Positions 1 to 9,353 are shown, counted from the stretch's first letter. The stretch is 64,000 bases of DNA from Dinoroseobacter sp049800775 (GCF_049800775.1 NZ_JBNAFR010000002.1:558001-622000); one strand, 5' to 3'. Made by a program: numbers and translations. Notes: generated by a model from the letters alone, not told the origin.

Positions 1-528
1 CCCAAGGCGCAGCTGAACAACCCGGTGTTTCACATCCATGGCGCGGATGTGCCGGCCTCGAACCTCGATGTGCCGTTTGCGATGCTGTTGAACCTCGCGA
101 GCGTGGCCTCGGCGGAGGATAAGGGGACGCTCTGGGGCTTCATCCAGCGCTATGCGCCGGAGGCTTCGGCCGAGACCCATCCGGATCTGGATGCGGCGGC
201 GGGCTTTGCGGTGCGCTATTACAATGACTTCGTGAAGCCCACGAAATCCTACCGCGCCCCCACGGATCTGGAGCGCGAGGCACTGGAGGATCTGCGCGAC
301 CGGCTCAAGGCCTGGGATGGCGGGCTCGATGCCGAGGCCCTGCAATCGGAGGTCTTTGCCTGCGGGCGCGAGCGGTTCGATCCGCTGCGCGGCTGGTTCA
401 CGGCGCTTTACGAGGTGCTGCTGGGGGCGTCGCAGGGGCCGCGCTTTGGCGGGTTCATCGCGCTTTACGGCGTGGACGAGACCGTCGCCCTGATCGAGGC
501 GGCGCTGGCCGGTGAGTTGACCGGATAA
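1..528 (+). CDS. lysK: Lysyl-tRNA synthetase, class I (C-terminal part)
   Basis: The reading frame is open from the first base, so the gene begins before the window and only the last 175 residues are seen. The segment begins PKAQLNNPVFHIHG and runs through helical sequence with SYRAPTDLEREALEDL, which matches the anticodon-binding helical C-terminus of class I (archaeal-type) lysyl-tRNA synthetases. That form replaces the class II enzyme in many alphaproteobacteria. It charges tRNA-Lys with lysine in the cytoplasm. The HIGH and KMSKS motifs lie outside the window, so the catalytic half cannot be checked. The next gene on the strand starts 46 bp downstream and is functionally unrelated. Confidence 0.85.
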   Translation, partial: PKAQLNNPVFHIHGADVPASNLDVPFAMLLNLASVASAEDKGTLWGFIQRYAPEASAETHPDLDAAAGFAVRYYNDFVKPTKSYRAPTDLEREALEDLRDRLKAWDGGLDAEALQSEVFACGRERFDPLRGWFTALYEVLLGASQGPRFGGFIALYGVDETVALIEAALAGELTG

Positions 529-574
529 GGGCCGGGCCTAGGTTTTGCCGGGATCAGACCCCGGGAGAGACCGA

Positions 575-997
575 ATGCGACCCATCCTTGCCGGCCTGCT
601 GGCCCCTGTACTTTTGGCGGTGTTCCTCTTGGGCACCGGCCCCGCCGCCGCGCAGGAGCGCGACGGCATCACCGCCACGATCCAGAGCCAGATCGACGCG
701 TTCCGTGCGGATGATTTCGCGCAGGCGTTCTCCTATGCCTCGCCCAACATTCAGGGCATGTTCGGCAATTCCGAGCGGTTCGGGATGATGGTGCGCAACG
801 GCTATCCGATGGTCTGGCGCCCGGCGGAGGTGCAGTATCTCGAGCTCGAGGATCGGGGTGGATTGCTGTACCAGAAGGTAATGATCCGCGACGGGCAGGG
901 CGGGTTGCACCTGCTGGAGTACCAGATGGTGCAAAATGGTGGCGACTGGCGGATCAACGGCGTGCAGCTGCTGCGCATGCCTGGCATCGGGGCCTGA
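575..997 (+). CDS. DUF4864 domain protein, exported
   Basis: A 140-residue protein. The ATG at 575 is preferred over the in-frame upstream start at 545 because GGGAGAGA lies just before it and it opens directly into a signal peptide (RPILAGLLAPVLLAVFLLG, then AAAQE). The mature part, ITATIQSQIDAFRADDFAQAFSYASPNIQGMF, is typical of DUF4864, a small NTF2-like fold family with SnoaL-like topology. No catalytic residues are evident. It is probably periplasmic and of unknown function. It is convergent with the next gene. Confidence 0.75.
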   Translation: MRPILAGLLAPVLLAVFLLGTGPAAAQERDGITATIQSQIDAFRADDFAQAFSYASPNIQGMFGNSERFGMMVRNGYPMVWRPAEVQYLELEDRGGLLYQKVMIRDGQGGLHLLEYQMVQNGGDWRINGVQLLRMPGIGA

Positions 998-1050
998 AGC
1001 GCGGCAGGCCACGCGCCAGATCGGGACCCGGCGCCCGGCTGGCGGGCTTG

Positions 1051-1581
1051 TCACGCGAGCGCGAAGGTCTCGAGCAGGTAGCCGTTGTCATAAGTCCGGA
1101 CGCTGAGCCGGGTGACGTCGCGGGGCTGCGTCGCCCCGCCAAAGAGCGGCACACCGGCCCCATAGCAAACCGGCGCGCGTTTCAGGATCAGGCGATCGAT
1201 CAGGCCGTGATCCAGCGCCCAGCCCGCGAAAGCGCCGCCTCCGCAGAGATAGATCGGGCGATTTGCGCGGGACTTCAGAGCGCGCAAGGCCTCGGCCCAC
1301 TGCCCTGAGACCACCGAGACCGGGCTGCCTTCGGGGAGGCGGAGGCCCCGCGAGAAAACCAGCGTGTCCATGTGGGGATAGGGGGTTTGGCCCGGGGTCA
1401 GACCATAGGCATAGCCAAACTCATAGGTCTTTCGCCCCATGATCGCAGTGCCGTAGCCGCCGAGCCGGGCGGCGTAGTCGTCGACCACCGGGCCGGCTTG
1501 GGCGAACCGAGAAATGTCCCCATCGGGACCGGAAATAAAGCCGACCAGCGAAACGGCCACATCATAGATGACGGGTTGCAT
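1051..1581 (-). CDS. RibD C-terminal/dihydrofolate reductase-family protein
   Basis: 176 residues. The start at 1581 (MQPVIYDVAVSLVGFISGPDG) is chosen because GGAG sits about 8 bases before it. The order VSLVGFISGPDG, then AIMGRKTYEFGY, then PIYLCGGGAFAGWALDHGLID is the pattern of the stand-alone RibD_C/DHFR-like reductases (YyaP/YwjB type), with the GGG loop expected to bind NADPH. The substrate is unknown; these proteins are usually not part of riboflavin synthesis. It is a single gene with a promoter region of about 150 bp separating it from the DinB gene. Confidence 0.75.
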   Translation of the reverse strand: MQPVIYDVAVSLVGFISGPDGDISRFAQAGPVVDDYAARLGGYGTAIMGRKTYEFGYAYGLTPGQTPYPHMDTLVFSRGLRLPEGSPVSVVSGQWAEALRALKSRANRPIYLCGGGAFAGWALDHGLIDRLILKRAPVCYGAGVPLFGGATQPRDVTRLSVRTYDNGYLLETFALA

Positions 1582-1728
1582 GGTGCACTCCTGCAGTAAA
1601 TCCAAATGCCGCATGGGCGGTGGGGTGGGATTTACTGGATCATCGGCAGGGCGCTCCTTTGGTGGCTGAAGTCTACCGCTCTAGGGCGGACCGGTCCAGA
1701 GCCGTGCGCCTGCGGGCGCGTGTGCGGC

Positions 1729-2238
1729 CTAGACCTCATCCGGAAGCATGGGCAGATCCGTGGCGCCGGGATCCACCCCGGCAGCGGTGAGCATCGCATG
1801 GACCTGCCCCCGGTGGTGTGTGGCATGATTGAACATGTGGATCAGGTTGAGGGCGAAGGGGGTCTCGACCGTCTCGGGCCCCCGTTGCCAGGTCACGTTG
1901 CGCGCGATCTCCGTGGCGGTCAGCCCGCCGACCCAGCTGCGGATCTCGTCATCCAGTGCGGCGCGCGCGTCCTTATAGGCCGCCCAGTCGCGGGGCCCAT
2001 CCGCATAGGGGTGGCGCTGGTTCAATGCGCGCGCGGTGTCGGCATCGCCTTGCTGGCGCGCCAGCCAGACCCGGTGATCCCAGAGGATATGATTGAGCGT
2101 TTTGGCGATGGAGCGAAAGAACGCGCCGCGATCCTGCCAGCGTGCCGCATCGTCCAGCCTGTCGGCGGCGGCGATCAGGGCGCTGTTCTGCCAGCGGTCA
2201 TAGCGGGCCATCAGGCGGGCGTAATCCGGGGTGATCAT
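1729..2238 (-). CDS. DinB-family protein
   Basis: 169 residues starting MITPDYARLMARYDRWQNSAL. The N-terminal YARWxN-like segment, the internal TLNHILWDHRVWL and the C-terminal NLIHMFNHATHHRGQVHAML give the three spaced histidines that bind a divalent metal in the DinB/YfiT four-helix fold. Family members are often metal-dependent thiol transferases or hydrolases, but the substrate here cannot be read from sequence. The gene starts inside the 3' end of the GNAT gene (41 bp overlap), so the two are probably co-translated. Confidence 0.8.
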   Translation of the reverse strand: MITPDYARLMARYDRWQNSALIAAADRLDDAARWQDRGAFFRSIAKTLNHILWDHRVWLARQQGDADTARALNQRHPYADGPRDWAAYKDARAALDDEIRSWVGGLTATEIARNVTWQRGPETVETPFALNLIHMFNHATHHRGQVHAMLTAAGVDPGATDLPMLPDEV

Positions 2239-2767
2239 GGTCGGTATCCTCGTCGGGGTTGGGCCTGCGCAGCGTCTGCGGGCGCAGGTGCATGGGCAGG
2301 ATCGGGCCCCAGCCTGTCTCTTCCACCGGACCCGCGGGGCGGAAGCCGAGCTTGCCATAGGCCGCAATTGCGCGGCGGTTTTCCGGATGCGGATCCGTGG
2401 CGATGAGCGGAGCGCCCTGGGCGAGGAGGCTGCGCAGATGCGTGGCGATGAAGGCCGGTCCATGGCCGCGCCCCAGCAGCTCTGGCGGGCCGATATACTG
2501 GTCGATCCCGCGCGCACCGGCGGGCAGATGGGCGAAATGATGCCCCTCGTCCCAGCCATGGACGCTGTAATCCTGCAGAAAGGCCATGGGGCGGGTGTTC
2601 AGCGCCACGATCCAGCGGGAGACGCGCGGGTCGCGGAGGGCGTCGGCGTCATAGGGGCGCTCCTCCCCCCACCAGCGGTGGATATGGGGCTGCGCACGCC
2701 ACCGCGCGAGCAGGGGCGCATCCGCGAGGGTCAGAGTGCGAAAGCTGTAGCGGGCCGAGCGCGTCAT
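2198..2767 (-). CDS. GNAT acetyltransferase, AAC(6')-Ib-like subfamily
   Basis: 189 residues. The N-terminus FRTLTLADAPLLARWRAQPHI followed by RWWGEERPY, then GIDQYIGPPELLGRGHGPAF (acetyl-CoA loop) and DPHPENRRAIAAYGKLGFRP are the ordered landmarks of the Acetyltransf_8/AAC(6') GNAT subgroup. Members acetylate amines including aminoglycosides, but most chromosomal members have unknown substrates, so resistance should not be assumed. The last 13 codons overlap the start of the DinB gene. The C-terminal tail after LPMHLRPQ looks non-conserved. Confidence 0.75.
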   Translation of the reverse strand: MTRSARYSFRTLTLADAPLLARWRAQPHIHRWWGEERPYDADALRDPRVSRWIVALNTRPMAFLQDYSVHGWDEGHHFAHLPAGARGIDQYIGPPELLGRGHGPAFIATHLRSLLAQGAPLIATDPHPENRRAIAAYGKLGFRPAGPVEETGWGPILPMHLRPQTLRRPNPDEDTDHDHPGLRPPDGPL

Positions 2768-2800
2768 GGCCCCTGTCTAGCACGGGCGGTCGTGGCAGGC

Positions 2801-4309
2801 TCAACTGCTGGCGAGGCGGCTCCAGCGGAGCACGAGGTCGTTCTGCAGTTTGCGGGCGCGGCGGGCCCAGGCGCGACCGCCATCCGGACGCTCCCGTTCC
2901 GCGCGGGTCAGCCGGGCGCGGCGCGCGAGATCGGCAGAGAAGATCGCGAAGGCGAGGGGGCGGCCCGAGGGCGGGGTGATATAGCCCGACAGGCCCGAGA
3001 CGAAGTTGAGCGTGCCGGTCTTGGCGACGACCCGTGCCGGCTGCAGGCCATGCGGCGTGCCCTTGGCGTCACGGGTCAGATAGGGTTTCAGGAGCGGCGC
3101 GAGGGCGGGCGCGCTGCCATGGGTCGCGAGCAGCAGGGCCATATCCGCGCTGGAGATGCGCGACTGTTCCCCCAGGCCGGAATGGTCGACAAAGCCCAGC
3201 TCCGAGCTGATCGGGAGTTGGGCGCGGTGCCAGGCCGACATCTGCGCGCCGGAGGCGGCGAGGCTATCGGGGCGCGCGCCGAGGCTGCGCGAGGTCGCGA
3301 GGCCAAGGCATTCCGCCGTCAGGTTGGTCGAGTATTTCAGCATCCCCCGCGCGATCTCGGTCAGGGGCGGGCTGAGATGTTCGGCGAGGGTTTGCGCGCC
3401 GTCGGGGAGGGTAGGGCTGCTGGTGCCCAGGGTCAGGCGCAGGCCCTGTGCGCCTGCGAGGGTTTGGAACACATCCGCTGCATAGCCCGCCGGGTTGCGC
3501 ACGGGCAGCCAGCGCCCGCCCTCGACCCCGAGGGCGCCGCGCGCGACGGTCCAGTGGTCCTCGGTCCCGCGCTGCTCATAGGTGTAGATCGGGACGTCGC
3601 GCGGCTGCACGGACATGGACGAGACCCGGACCTGCGGGCGCAGATCGCCCGCGCGGGCATCCATCGTCACGGCATAATCGCTGCCTAGACGACGCCATTC
3701 GAAATAGACCCGGTTGAAATTCAGGTTCAGGCCAGAGATCGCGGGAGAATAGCCCAAGTGATCCGGTTGGCCGGGATCGATGGTGCGGATCGCAGGCAGG
3801 GCGCTGTCCACCACACGCAGGGCTCCGGTCACTTCGGTGATCCCCGCCGCTCGGAGCTGGGCAACCAGCCCGCCGAGCGCGGCCGTGTCGAGCACGGGAT
3901 CACCGCCGCCCATGAGGTAGAGATCCCCGTCGAGCCGCCCCCCGGAGATCACGCCATCCGCCATCACCCGGGTGGCAAAGCGGTGGGACGGCCCCAGCAC
4001 CCGCAGGGCATAGAGCGCGGTCGCAGCCTTGGCCACACTGGCCGGGGGCAGGGCGGTGGCGCTGGCATATCCTTCGAGCGGCTGGCCGGTCTCCATGTCG
4101 ATCACGGTCAGGCTGGTTTCACCACCCAGCCCGGCGCGGTGCACCAGCGTGCCAAGTTCCGCCAGGCTGCGCCGCCACAGGCCCGTGGGGCGCGGGGCCG
4201 GATGGGGCGAGGAGGTCAGGGCATGGGCCGGGTGCGCGAGCGTGCTGCCGGCGGCGAGGAGGCCACCGAGCATGCCGCGTCGTGTCAGGGACGTGTGCGG
4301 GCCGGTCAT
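2801..4309 (-). CDS. dacB: D-alanyl-D-alanine carboxypeptidase/endopeptidase (PBP4, S13 family)
   Basis: 502 residues. The N-terminus carries a twin-arginine type leader (SLTRRGMLGGLLAAG, then AHPAHA). The three penicillin-binding signatures are present in order: SxxK in ASVAKAATALY (about residue 88), SxN in YSTNLTAE, and KTG in VVAKTGTLNFVSGL. The wide spacing between SxxK and SxN is that of class C PBP4, which trims D-Ala and cleaves DD-crosslinks in periplasmic peptidoglycan. Tat rather than Sec export is what the leader suggests. It is divergent from the DMT permease. Confidence 0.88.
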   Translation of the reverse strand: MTGPHTSLTRRGMLGGLLAAGSTLAHPAHALTSSPHPAPRPTGLWRRSLAELGTLVHRAGLGGETSLTVIDMETGQPLEGYASATALPPASVAKAATALYALRVLGPSHRFATRVMADGVISGGRLDGDLYLMGGGDPVLDTAALGGLVAQLRAAGITEVTGALRVVDSALPAIRTIDPGQPDHLGYSPAISGLNLNFNRVYFEWRRLGSDYAVTMDARAGDLRPQVRVSSMSVQPRDVPIYTYEQRGTEDHWTVARGALGVEGGRWLPVRNPAGYAADVFQTLAGAQGLRLTLGTSSPTLPDGAQTLAEHLSPPLTEIARGMLKYSTNLTAECLGLATSRSLGARPDSLAASGAQMSAWHRAQLPISSELGFVDHSGLGEQSRISSADMALLLATHGSAPALAPLLKPYLTRDAKGTPHGLQPARVVAKTGTLNFVSGLSGYITPPSGRPLAFAIFSADLARRARLTRAERERPDGGRAWARRARKLQNDLVLRWSRLASS

Positions 4310-4434
4310 GGTTCAACTAAAGCGCAACCTGTCCCTTCGGGCAAGCGACATGACGTCCGCTTGAATGCGTTAACTCTTTGTGTCCTAAGGCAGGTTCACC
4401 CCGGACGCCCCCTCTCAGACAGATTGGATTCGCC

Positions 4435-5265
4435 ATGGCCCGCACGGTCGCCATCATGCTGCTGGCCATGAGCCTGATCCCGTTCGGGGACACGGCGGGA
4501 AAGATCCTTGTGGCCTCTGGGGTCTCGCCCTTCTTCGTCGGTTGGAGCCGGTTTGCCCTCGGCGCGCTGATGGTGCTGCCGTTTCTGGCGGGCTCTTTGG
4601 ACCTGCGGCTCTACCGCAACCCGAAGATCTGGCTGCGCGGCGCGCTGATCGCGGGCGGGGTTGCCTGCATCCTGTCGGCCCTGCGCACGGAGCCTCTGGC
4701 CAATGTCTTTGGCGCGTTCTTTGTCGGGCCGATCCTGTCCTATTTCCTCTCTGGCCTCTTGCTTGGAGAGCGATTGAGCCTATCGCGTACCGTTCTGTTA
4801 CTGATCGGTTTTCTTGGTGTGCTGCTGGTCGTCAAGCCCGGTTTTGGGATGACGCAGGGGCTGGCCTTTGCGGTGGCGGCGGGCGTCTTTTACGGGCTGT
4901 TTCTGGTGGCGAGCCGCTGGGTGGCGGGGGTGGCCTCGTCCCCCGCGCTGCTCTTGTCGCAGCTGGTGATCGCGGCGCTTTTGCTCGCGCCGCTGGGCCT
5001 TGCGACGATCCCGGAGCTGAGCGCGCCGGTGGCGGGTCTGGTGATCTGGAGCGCCGGAGGCTCGATGCTGGGCAACCTGCTGCTGGTGGTGGCGTTCCAG
5101 CGCGCCGAGGCCGGGCAGCTCGCGCCCTTTGTCTATTTTCAGCTGATCGCGGCCACCGCGCTGGGCTGGCTGTTTTTCGGCGATCTGCCCGATGGTCTGG
5201 CCCTTCTGGGTCTCGGATTGTTGATCTCGGCGGGCTTCGGATCGCTGGTGTTGCGCCGGGCCTGA
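4435..5265 (+). CDS. EamA/DMT-superfamily permease
   Basis: 276 residues from the ATG at 4435 (MARTVAIMLLAMSLIPFGD). An in-frame TTG further upstream would add a polar tail that does not fit the family. About ten hydrophobic segments are visible, arranged as two EamA repeats (first ending near VVKPGF, second starting at GLAFAVAAGVFYGLFLVASRW). This is a typical inner-membrane drug/metabolite exporter of unknown substrate. No strong ribosome site is visible before the chosen start. Confidence 0.78.
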   Translation: MARTVAIMLLAMSLIPFGDTAGKILVASGVSPFFVGWSRFALGALMVLPFLAGSLDLRLYRNPKIWLRGALIAGGVACILSALRTEPLANVFGAFFVGPILSYFLSGLLLGERLSLSRTVLLLIGFLGVLLVVKPGFGMTQGLAFAVAAGVFYGLFLVASRWVAGVASSPALLLSQLVIAALLLAPLGLATIPELSAPVAGLVIWSAGGSMLGNLLLVVAFQRAEAGQLAPFVYFQLIAATALGWLFFGDLPDGLALLGLGLLISAGFGSLVLRRA

Positions 5266-5423
5266 GCGCGCGCAGGGTTTCGAACTCGTTAAGACGCGCC
5301 CCGTAATCTGCGCGCAATGCCGGTCTCATCCGGCGCAATTTTCCGACAGAGCACAGCCCTGATGATCCCGGCGCGTGGGCGCGCTGGGCCGCTGCGCCTG
5401 TCTGCCATGTGAAAGGGGTTCGG

Positions 5424-7715
5424 ATGAACAAGGCGATCACGGATGGATTGGACCTGATGCCGCCGCAATTTGCGGATGGGCTCGAGGTCTGGTCCCAGGG
5501 CAATGGCACACCGGCGACCGCAACCTGGGAGGGTGCCTCCAACGCCACCCTTGTTCCCGCGGATGCGGATTTCGGCAGCTGTCTCGAAATCCAGAAGCAG
5601 AATGACCTGACGCGCGTGCGCTACAAGGGCGAGACGCCGATCCTGCCGGGGTGCTATCTGCGCATCACCGCGCGGGTGAAGGTCCTGTCGGGCGCGCTGC
5701 CGAATGCGCGGATCGGCTCCTGGGCCGGGGGCGCGGGCGGCTCGAGCGTCGGCGGCATCGTCGAGGAGGGCCCTCTGGTCGCGCTCGACGCCTATGGCGA
5801 GGTGTTCGAAATCAGCGCCATCGTCGGCAGTGGCAGCCGGGGCGGGGTTGACCTCGTTTGGGGCACCACGCCGATCTATGGCCATTTCGGGGTGGATTTC
5901 ACCGGCGCGAATGGGGGTCTGATCCGCATTGATGACATCACGATCGAGGATGTGACCACGGTCTATCTGCGCAAGATGATGGATTGGGTCGATGTGAAGG
6001 ATTACGGCGCCAAGGGCGATGGCGTCACCGATGACACCCTGGCCTTCCGCGCCGCCGATGCGGCGGCGAACGGCCGTCGCGTGTTGGTGCCCGAGGGGAT
6101 CTATCGCCTCACGAGCAACGTCACCATGACCGCCGAGACGCGGTTCGAAGGCACGGTGTCGATGCCCGATGACAAGCGGCTGTCGCTGACGCGGAATTTC
6201 GACCTGAACGCCTATTACGACGCGTTTGGCGATGAGGTTCTGGCCTTCAAGAAGGCTGTGCAGTGCTACCTCAACTTTTCCGACCATGACGCGCTGGATC
6301 TCTGCGGGCGCTCGATCGAGCTGACCGAGCCAATCGACATCCATGCGGCTGTGGGCAATCAGGACACGTTCACCATCCGCCGCGTGATCCGCAATGGGCA
6401 GTTCAACTGCTCGGCCAGCCCGGCCTGGGACACGGTGGAGACCACGTCGAAGGCGACCTATGCCACTTCGAATCCGCTGGAGCTGAGCGGCGTGGTCAAT
6501 GTCGCGCAGATCGTGCCGGGCAGCCTCGTGGAGGGCAATGGTGTCGGGCGTGAGGTCTATGTGCGTGAGGTCAATGTCGGAGCGGCCCGGGTGACCCTGA
6601 GCCAGCCCTTGTACGATGCTGAGGGCACGCAGACCTTCACCTTCCGCAAGTTCCAGTATGCGCTGGATTTCAGCGGCTTCTCGCGGTTGGCGAAATTCAC
6701 CCTGCAGAACATCGATCTGCGGCTGAACGAGCATGCTTCGGGTATTCTGCTGGCCCCGGATGGGGATGTCTTTGCGGTCGAGGAATGCGATTTCACCAAA
6801 CCCAAGGATCGTGGCATCACCTCGCACGGGGTCGGTTGTCAGAACCTGCATGTGGATCGCTGCCAGTTCCTGTCGCCGGAGATCGATCTGGACGTGTCCG
6901 AGCGCAACTCCATCGGGATCAACATCAATGCCAATGATGCCAAAATCCGCGACAACCGGGCGGTGCGGTTCAAGCACTTCATGGTGGTCCACGGGGCGGG
7001 CCATATCTTCACCGGGAACCATTGGTTCCAGGGCGATGGCACTTCGGATGGGCCGCGCACGGCGGGGGTGGTTCTGACCAATCTCAACGTCAAGACGACC
7101 TTCACGGGCAATTATCTGGACAACAGCACGCTGGAATGGACCAATGAGCATGACGCGGAGCCGGATTTCGGTGTTGAGCTGTCGTTTGGCGGGCTGACGG
7201 TGACGGGCAATATCTTCACCGTGAATGATGCGGGCGCGTGGTTCCGGTTCATCCAGATCAAGCCCTATGGCGCGGGACATTTCATCCAGGGGCTCAGCGT
7301 CTCGGACAATGTGTTCAAGTCGATCAACGGCACGATCGAGCGGGTGGACGGGGTCGACAGTTCCATCGCGCCGCTGGATGTGAGCCGGACGCGCAACGTG
7401 ACCTTTGATGCCAATGCCTATAACGCCGTGGATCGGATCACGGTGAACCCGGTGACCCTGCCGCTGGAGCAGAATACCGAGGCGCGGCAATGGGTTCTGT
7501 CCACGGATGGCTACCTGCCTTTCGAGGGGCGGGCGCGCTTTGTCACCGGGGTGATTGCCGAGGGCAACATCACCACGGCGACCGGGCAACTGGTCTATGC
7601 GATGCCGACCATGAACTTCAACCATGGTCCGGACAAGGATCAGGTGCGGCTCAACTGGCCCGACGAATGCAAGGGTACGGTCCATGTGACTGTGCGCGCG
7701 GATCGTCCGGTCTGA
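5424..7715 (+). CDS. Pectate-lyase-superfamily (beta-helix) protein
   Basis: 763 residues. The ATG at 5424 follows GAAAGGGG. Residues 1-180 form a jelly-roll-like N-terminal region. Then VDVKDYGAKGDGVTDDTLAF (about residue 190) marks the start of a Pectate_lyase_3/glycoside-hydrolase-28-like right-handed beta-helix, continuing with repeated turns such as ITSHGVGCQNLHVDRCQF, NINANDAKIRDNRAV and GGLTVTGNIFTVND. No signal peptide is present, so secretion would need another route. Such proteins in Rhodobacteraceae resemble phage tail-spike and polysaccharide-degrading proteins; the substrate is unknown. The short DUF427 gene follows about 100 bp downstream. Confidence 0.7.
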   Translation: MNKAITDGLDLMPPQFADGLEVWSQGNGTPATATWEGASNATLVPADADFGSCLEIQKQNDLTRVRYKGETPILPGCYLRITARVKVLSGALPNARIGSWAGGAGGSSVGGIVEEGPLVALDAYGEVFEISAIVGSGSRGGVDLVWGTTPIYGHFGVDFTGANGGLIRIDDITIEDVTTVYLRKMMDWVDVKDYGAKGDGVTDDTLAFRAADAAANGRRVLVPEGIYRLTSNVTMTAETRFEGTVSMPDDKRLSLTRNFDLNAYYDAFGDEVLAFKKAVQCYLNFSDHDALDLCGRSIELTEPIDIHAAVGNQDTFTIRRVIRNGQFNCSASPAWDTVETTSKATYATSNPLELSGVVNVAQIVPGSLVEGNGVGREVYVREVNVGAARVTLSQPLYDAEGTQTFTFRKFQYALDFSGFSRLAKFTLQNIDLRLNEHASGILLAPDGDVFAVEECDFTKPKDRGITSHGVGCQNLHVDRCQFLSPEIDLDVSERNSIGININANDAKIRDNRAVRFKHFMVVHGAGHIFTGNHWFQGDGTSDGPRTAGVVLTNLNVKTTFTGNYLDNSTLEWTNEHDAEPDFGVELSFGGLTVTGNIFTVNDAGAWFRFIQIKPYGAGHFIQGLSVSDNVFKSINGTIERVDGVDSSIAPLDVSRTRNVTFDANAYNAVDRITVNPVTLPLEQNTEARQWVLSTDGYLPFEGRARFVTGVIAEGNITTATGQLVYAMPTMNFNHGPDKDQVRLNWPDECKGTVHVTVRADRPV

Positions 7716-7823
7716 GCCACCGCGAGAGGGCTGGTTCGGAGGCGGGGGGTCTGATATCGTTTTGCGATCGGCTCCCTGCCACTGCGCCCTGTTCGACGGC
7801 GCCCCTCCATTGAGATTGTGTCC

Positions 7824-8300
7824 ATGACGGTCCTACCGGTCGAGAACGTTCAGGACTACCCGCGCCCGCCTGCTCTTGAGCCGGTGGGCGTTCGGCTGCG
7901 TGTGATCCTGTCGGGGACGGTGGTGGCCGAGACCCGGGCGGGGTTGAGGGTGCTTGAGACCCATCACGCGCCAACCTATTACTTCCCGCCGACGGATATT
8001 CGCCCCGGTGTGCTGCAGCCCGCGCCGGGACGCTCGTTCTGCGAATGGAAGGGGACCGCGCAGTATTTCGATGTCGCGGCGAATGGCATGGTAAGCCACA
8101 AGGCCGCTTGGGCCTATGCCGACCCGACCGCGCGCTTTGCCGAGCTCAAGGATTACGTGGCCTTCTACCCTGAGCGGATGGAGGCCTGTTTCGTTGGCGA
8201 TCTGCTGGTCACGGAGCAGCCCGGTGCCTTCTATGGCGGCTGGGTGACGCCGAACCTGCGCGGCACGGTCAAGGGCGCGCCAGGCACGCGCGGCTGGTAG
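7824..8300 (+). CDS. DUF427 domain protein
   Basis: 158 residues beginning MTVLPVENVQDYPRPPALEP. The in-frame GTG two codons earlier is possible. DUF427 landmarks are clear: RVILSGTVVAETRAGLRVLE, PTYYFPPTDI, FCEWKGTAQYFDV, and the C-terminal YGGWVTPNLRGTVKG. The family is a small beta-rich fold found widely in proteobacteria and actinobacteria with no established activity. It is convergent with the next gene, with 3 bp between stops. Confidence 0.82.
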   Translation: MTVLPVENVQDYPRPPALEPVGVRLRVILSGTVVAETRAGLRVLETHHAPTYYFPPTDIRPGVLQPAPGRSFCEWKGTAQYFDVAANGMVSHKAAWAYADPTARFAELKDYVAFYPERMEACFVGDLLVTEQPGAFYGGWVTPNLRGTVKGAPGTRGW

Positions 8301-8303
8301 CGC

Positions 8304-8798
8304 CTAGCCGAGGCGCAAATCGCCGGGTGTCAGCGTGAAAGCCTTGCCGAAGCCGCCATTGAGCGCGGCCGCCTGCACCTCGAACAGGGCGAAGTGGAAA
8401 TCCGTGAAATCGATATAGAGCTGCGCCTTGGGATGCGTGGTCAGGTAGTGATCCCGCAGGGCGGCGTAATCGGCGGTGCCATTGGCCACGAAGCCCGCGC
8501 GCATCTGCAGCGTGATGCGGGGATGGGTGAGCGGGTCGCCTTTCTCCCCCGGCTCCCCCAAGAGCAGCGAGCAACGGGGATCCGCGCTCAGCGCCTTGGT
8601 GTGCAGGGAGAGCTCCGAGATCAGGGTGAGGGGGCGCCCGTCCGGCGCGGTCCCCACGGCGACCCGGGTCACCATGGGGCCGCCGGTCTCTGGATCCACG
8701 GTCCCCAGCGCGCCAAACCGTGCGTCGCGGATCAGCCCGCGGGCAAGCGCGCGCGCGTCGTCATCGGTCGGTCGGATCGGATTGATCTTGTCGGGCAT
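8304..8798 (-). CDS. Pyridoxamine-5'-phosphate-oxidase-like flavoprotein (HugZ-like)
   Basis: 164 residues. The order ARFGALGTVDPETGGPMVTRV, then LISELSLHTKAL and DPRCSLLLGEPGEKGDPLTHPRITL is typical of the short PNPOx-like/HugZ-type split-barrel proteins. These bind FMN or haem, and some degrade haem. The C-terminal DFHFALFEVQAAALNGGFGKAF fits the pyridoxamine-oxidase-like domain seen in HugZ relatives. Its role here is not determined by context. It is divergent from the UspA gene with about 95 bp between starts. Confidence 0.78.
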   Translation of the reverse strand: MPDKINPIRPTDDDARALARGLIRDARFGALGTVDPETGGPMVTRVAVGTAPDGRPLTLISELSLHTKALSADPRCSLLLGEPGEKGDPLTHPRITLQMRAGFVANGTADYAALRDHYLTTHPKAQLYIDFTDFHFALFEVQAAALNGGFGKAFTLTPGDLRLG

Positions 8799-8893
8799 GG
8801 GCGTCTCCGGATCATGATTTCAATCAAGGTGCGAACGAGTCAGCTTTGCTAGAACAGTCTCGAAAGCCCAAGGATGAGACAAGGAGCGATCCC

Positions 8894-9301
8894 ATGTACA
8901 AGAACGTTTTAGTGGCCGTCGACGTGGATCACGCAGAAACCGGACGCGACGCGCTGGCCTTGGCGCGGGCTATCTGCGCCGAAGGGGCGGAGATCACGGC
9001 GCTCTACGTGCTGGAAGCCTTGCCGAGCTATGCGACGCAATACCTGCCGGATGATCATGGCAAGGCGCAGATCAAGGAATACGAAACCGCTCTGGCCGGC
9101 GAACTGGGCATGCCCGAGGACATCACCGTCAAGGTGGTCACGGGCCATTCCGGCGCGACACTGGTGGATTACGCGATTTCCAAGGAGATTGATTGCATCG
9201 TGCTCACCTCGCATAAACCGGGGATCCAGGACTACTTCCTGGGGTCCACCGCCGGTCGCGTGGTGCGTCATGCGCCGTGCTCGGTCCATGTGATCCGATA
9301 G
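8894..9301 (+). CDS. Universal stress protein, single domain
   Basis: 135 residues. The ATG at 8894 follows AAGGAG. MYKNVLVAVDVDH opens the Usp Rossmann-like fold, and GSTAGRVVRHAPCSVHVIR is a close match to the C-terminal ATP-binding pattern of the UspA family (GS-x-GRVxRHAPCSVxVVR). It is cytoplasmic and probably a dimer. The exact stress response is unknown. Confidence 0.85.
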   Translation: MYKNVLVAVDVDHAETGRDALALARAICAEGAEITALYVLEALPSYATQYLPDDHGKAQIKEYETALAGELGMPEDITVKVVTGHSGATLVDYAISKEIDCIVLTSHKPGIQDYFLGSTAGRVVRHAPCSVHVIR

Positions 9302-9353
9302 CCGGGCCTGATCGGCAGATCTGTGCTAGAATGGCGGGGGAGGAGACCCCGCC

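Noticed and set aside
5289..7685. A 798-residue minus-strand frame over the beta-helix gene
   Set aside because: Antisense to a gene with a clear family motif, and no domains of its own.
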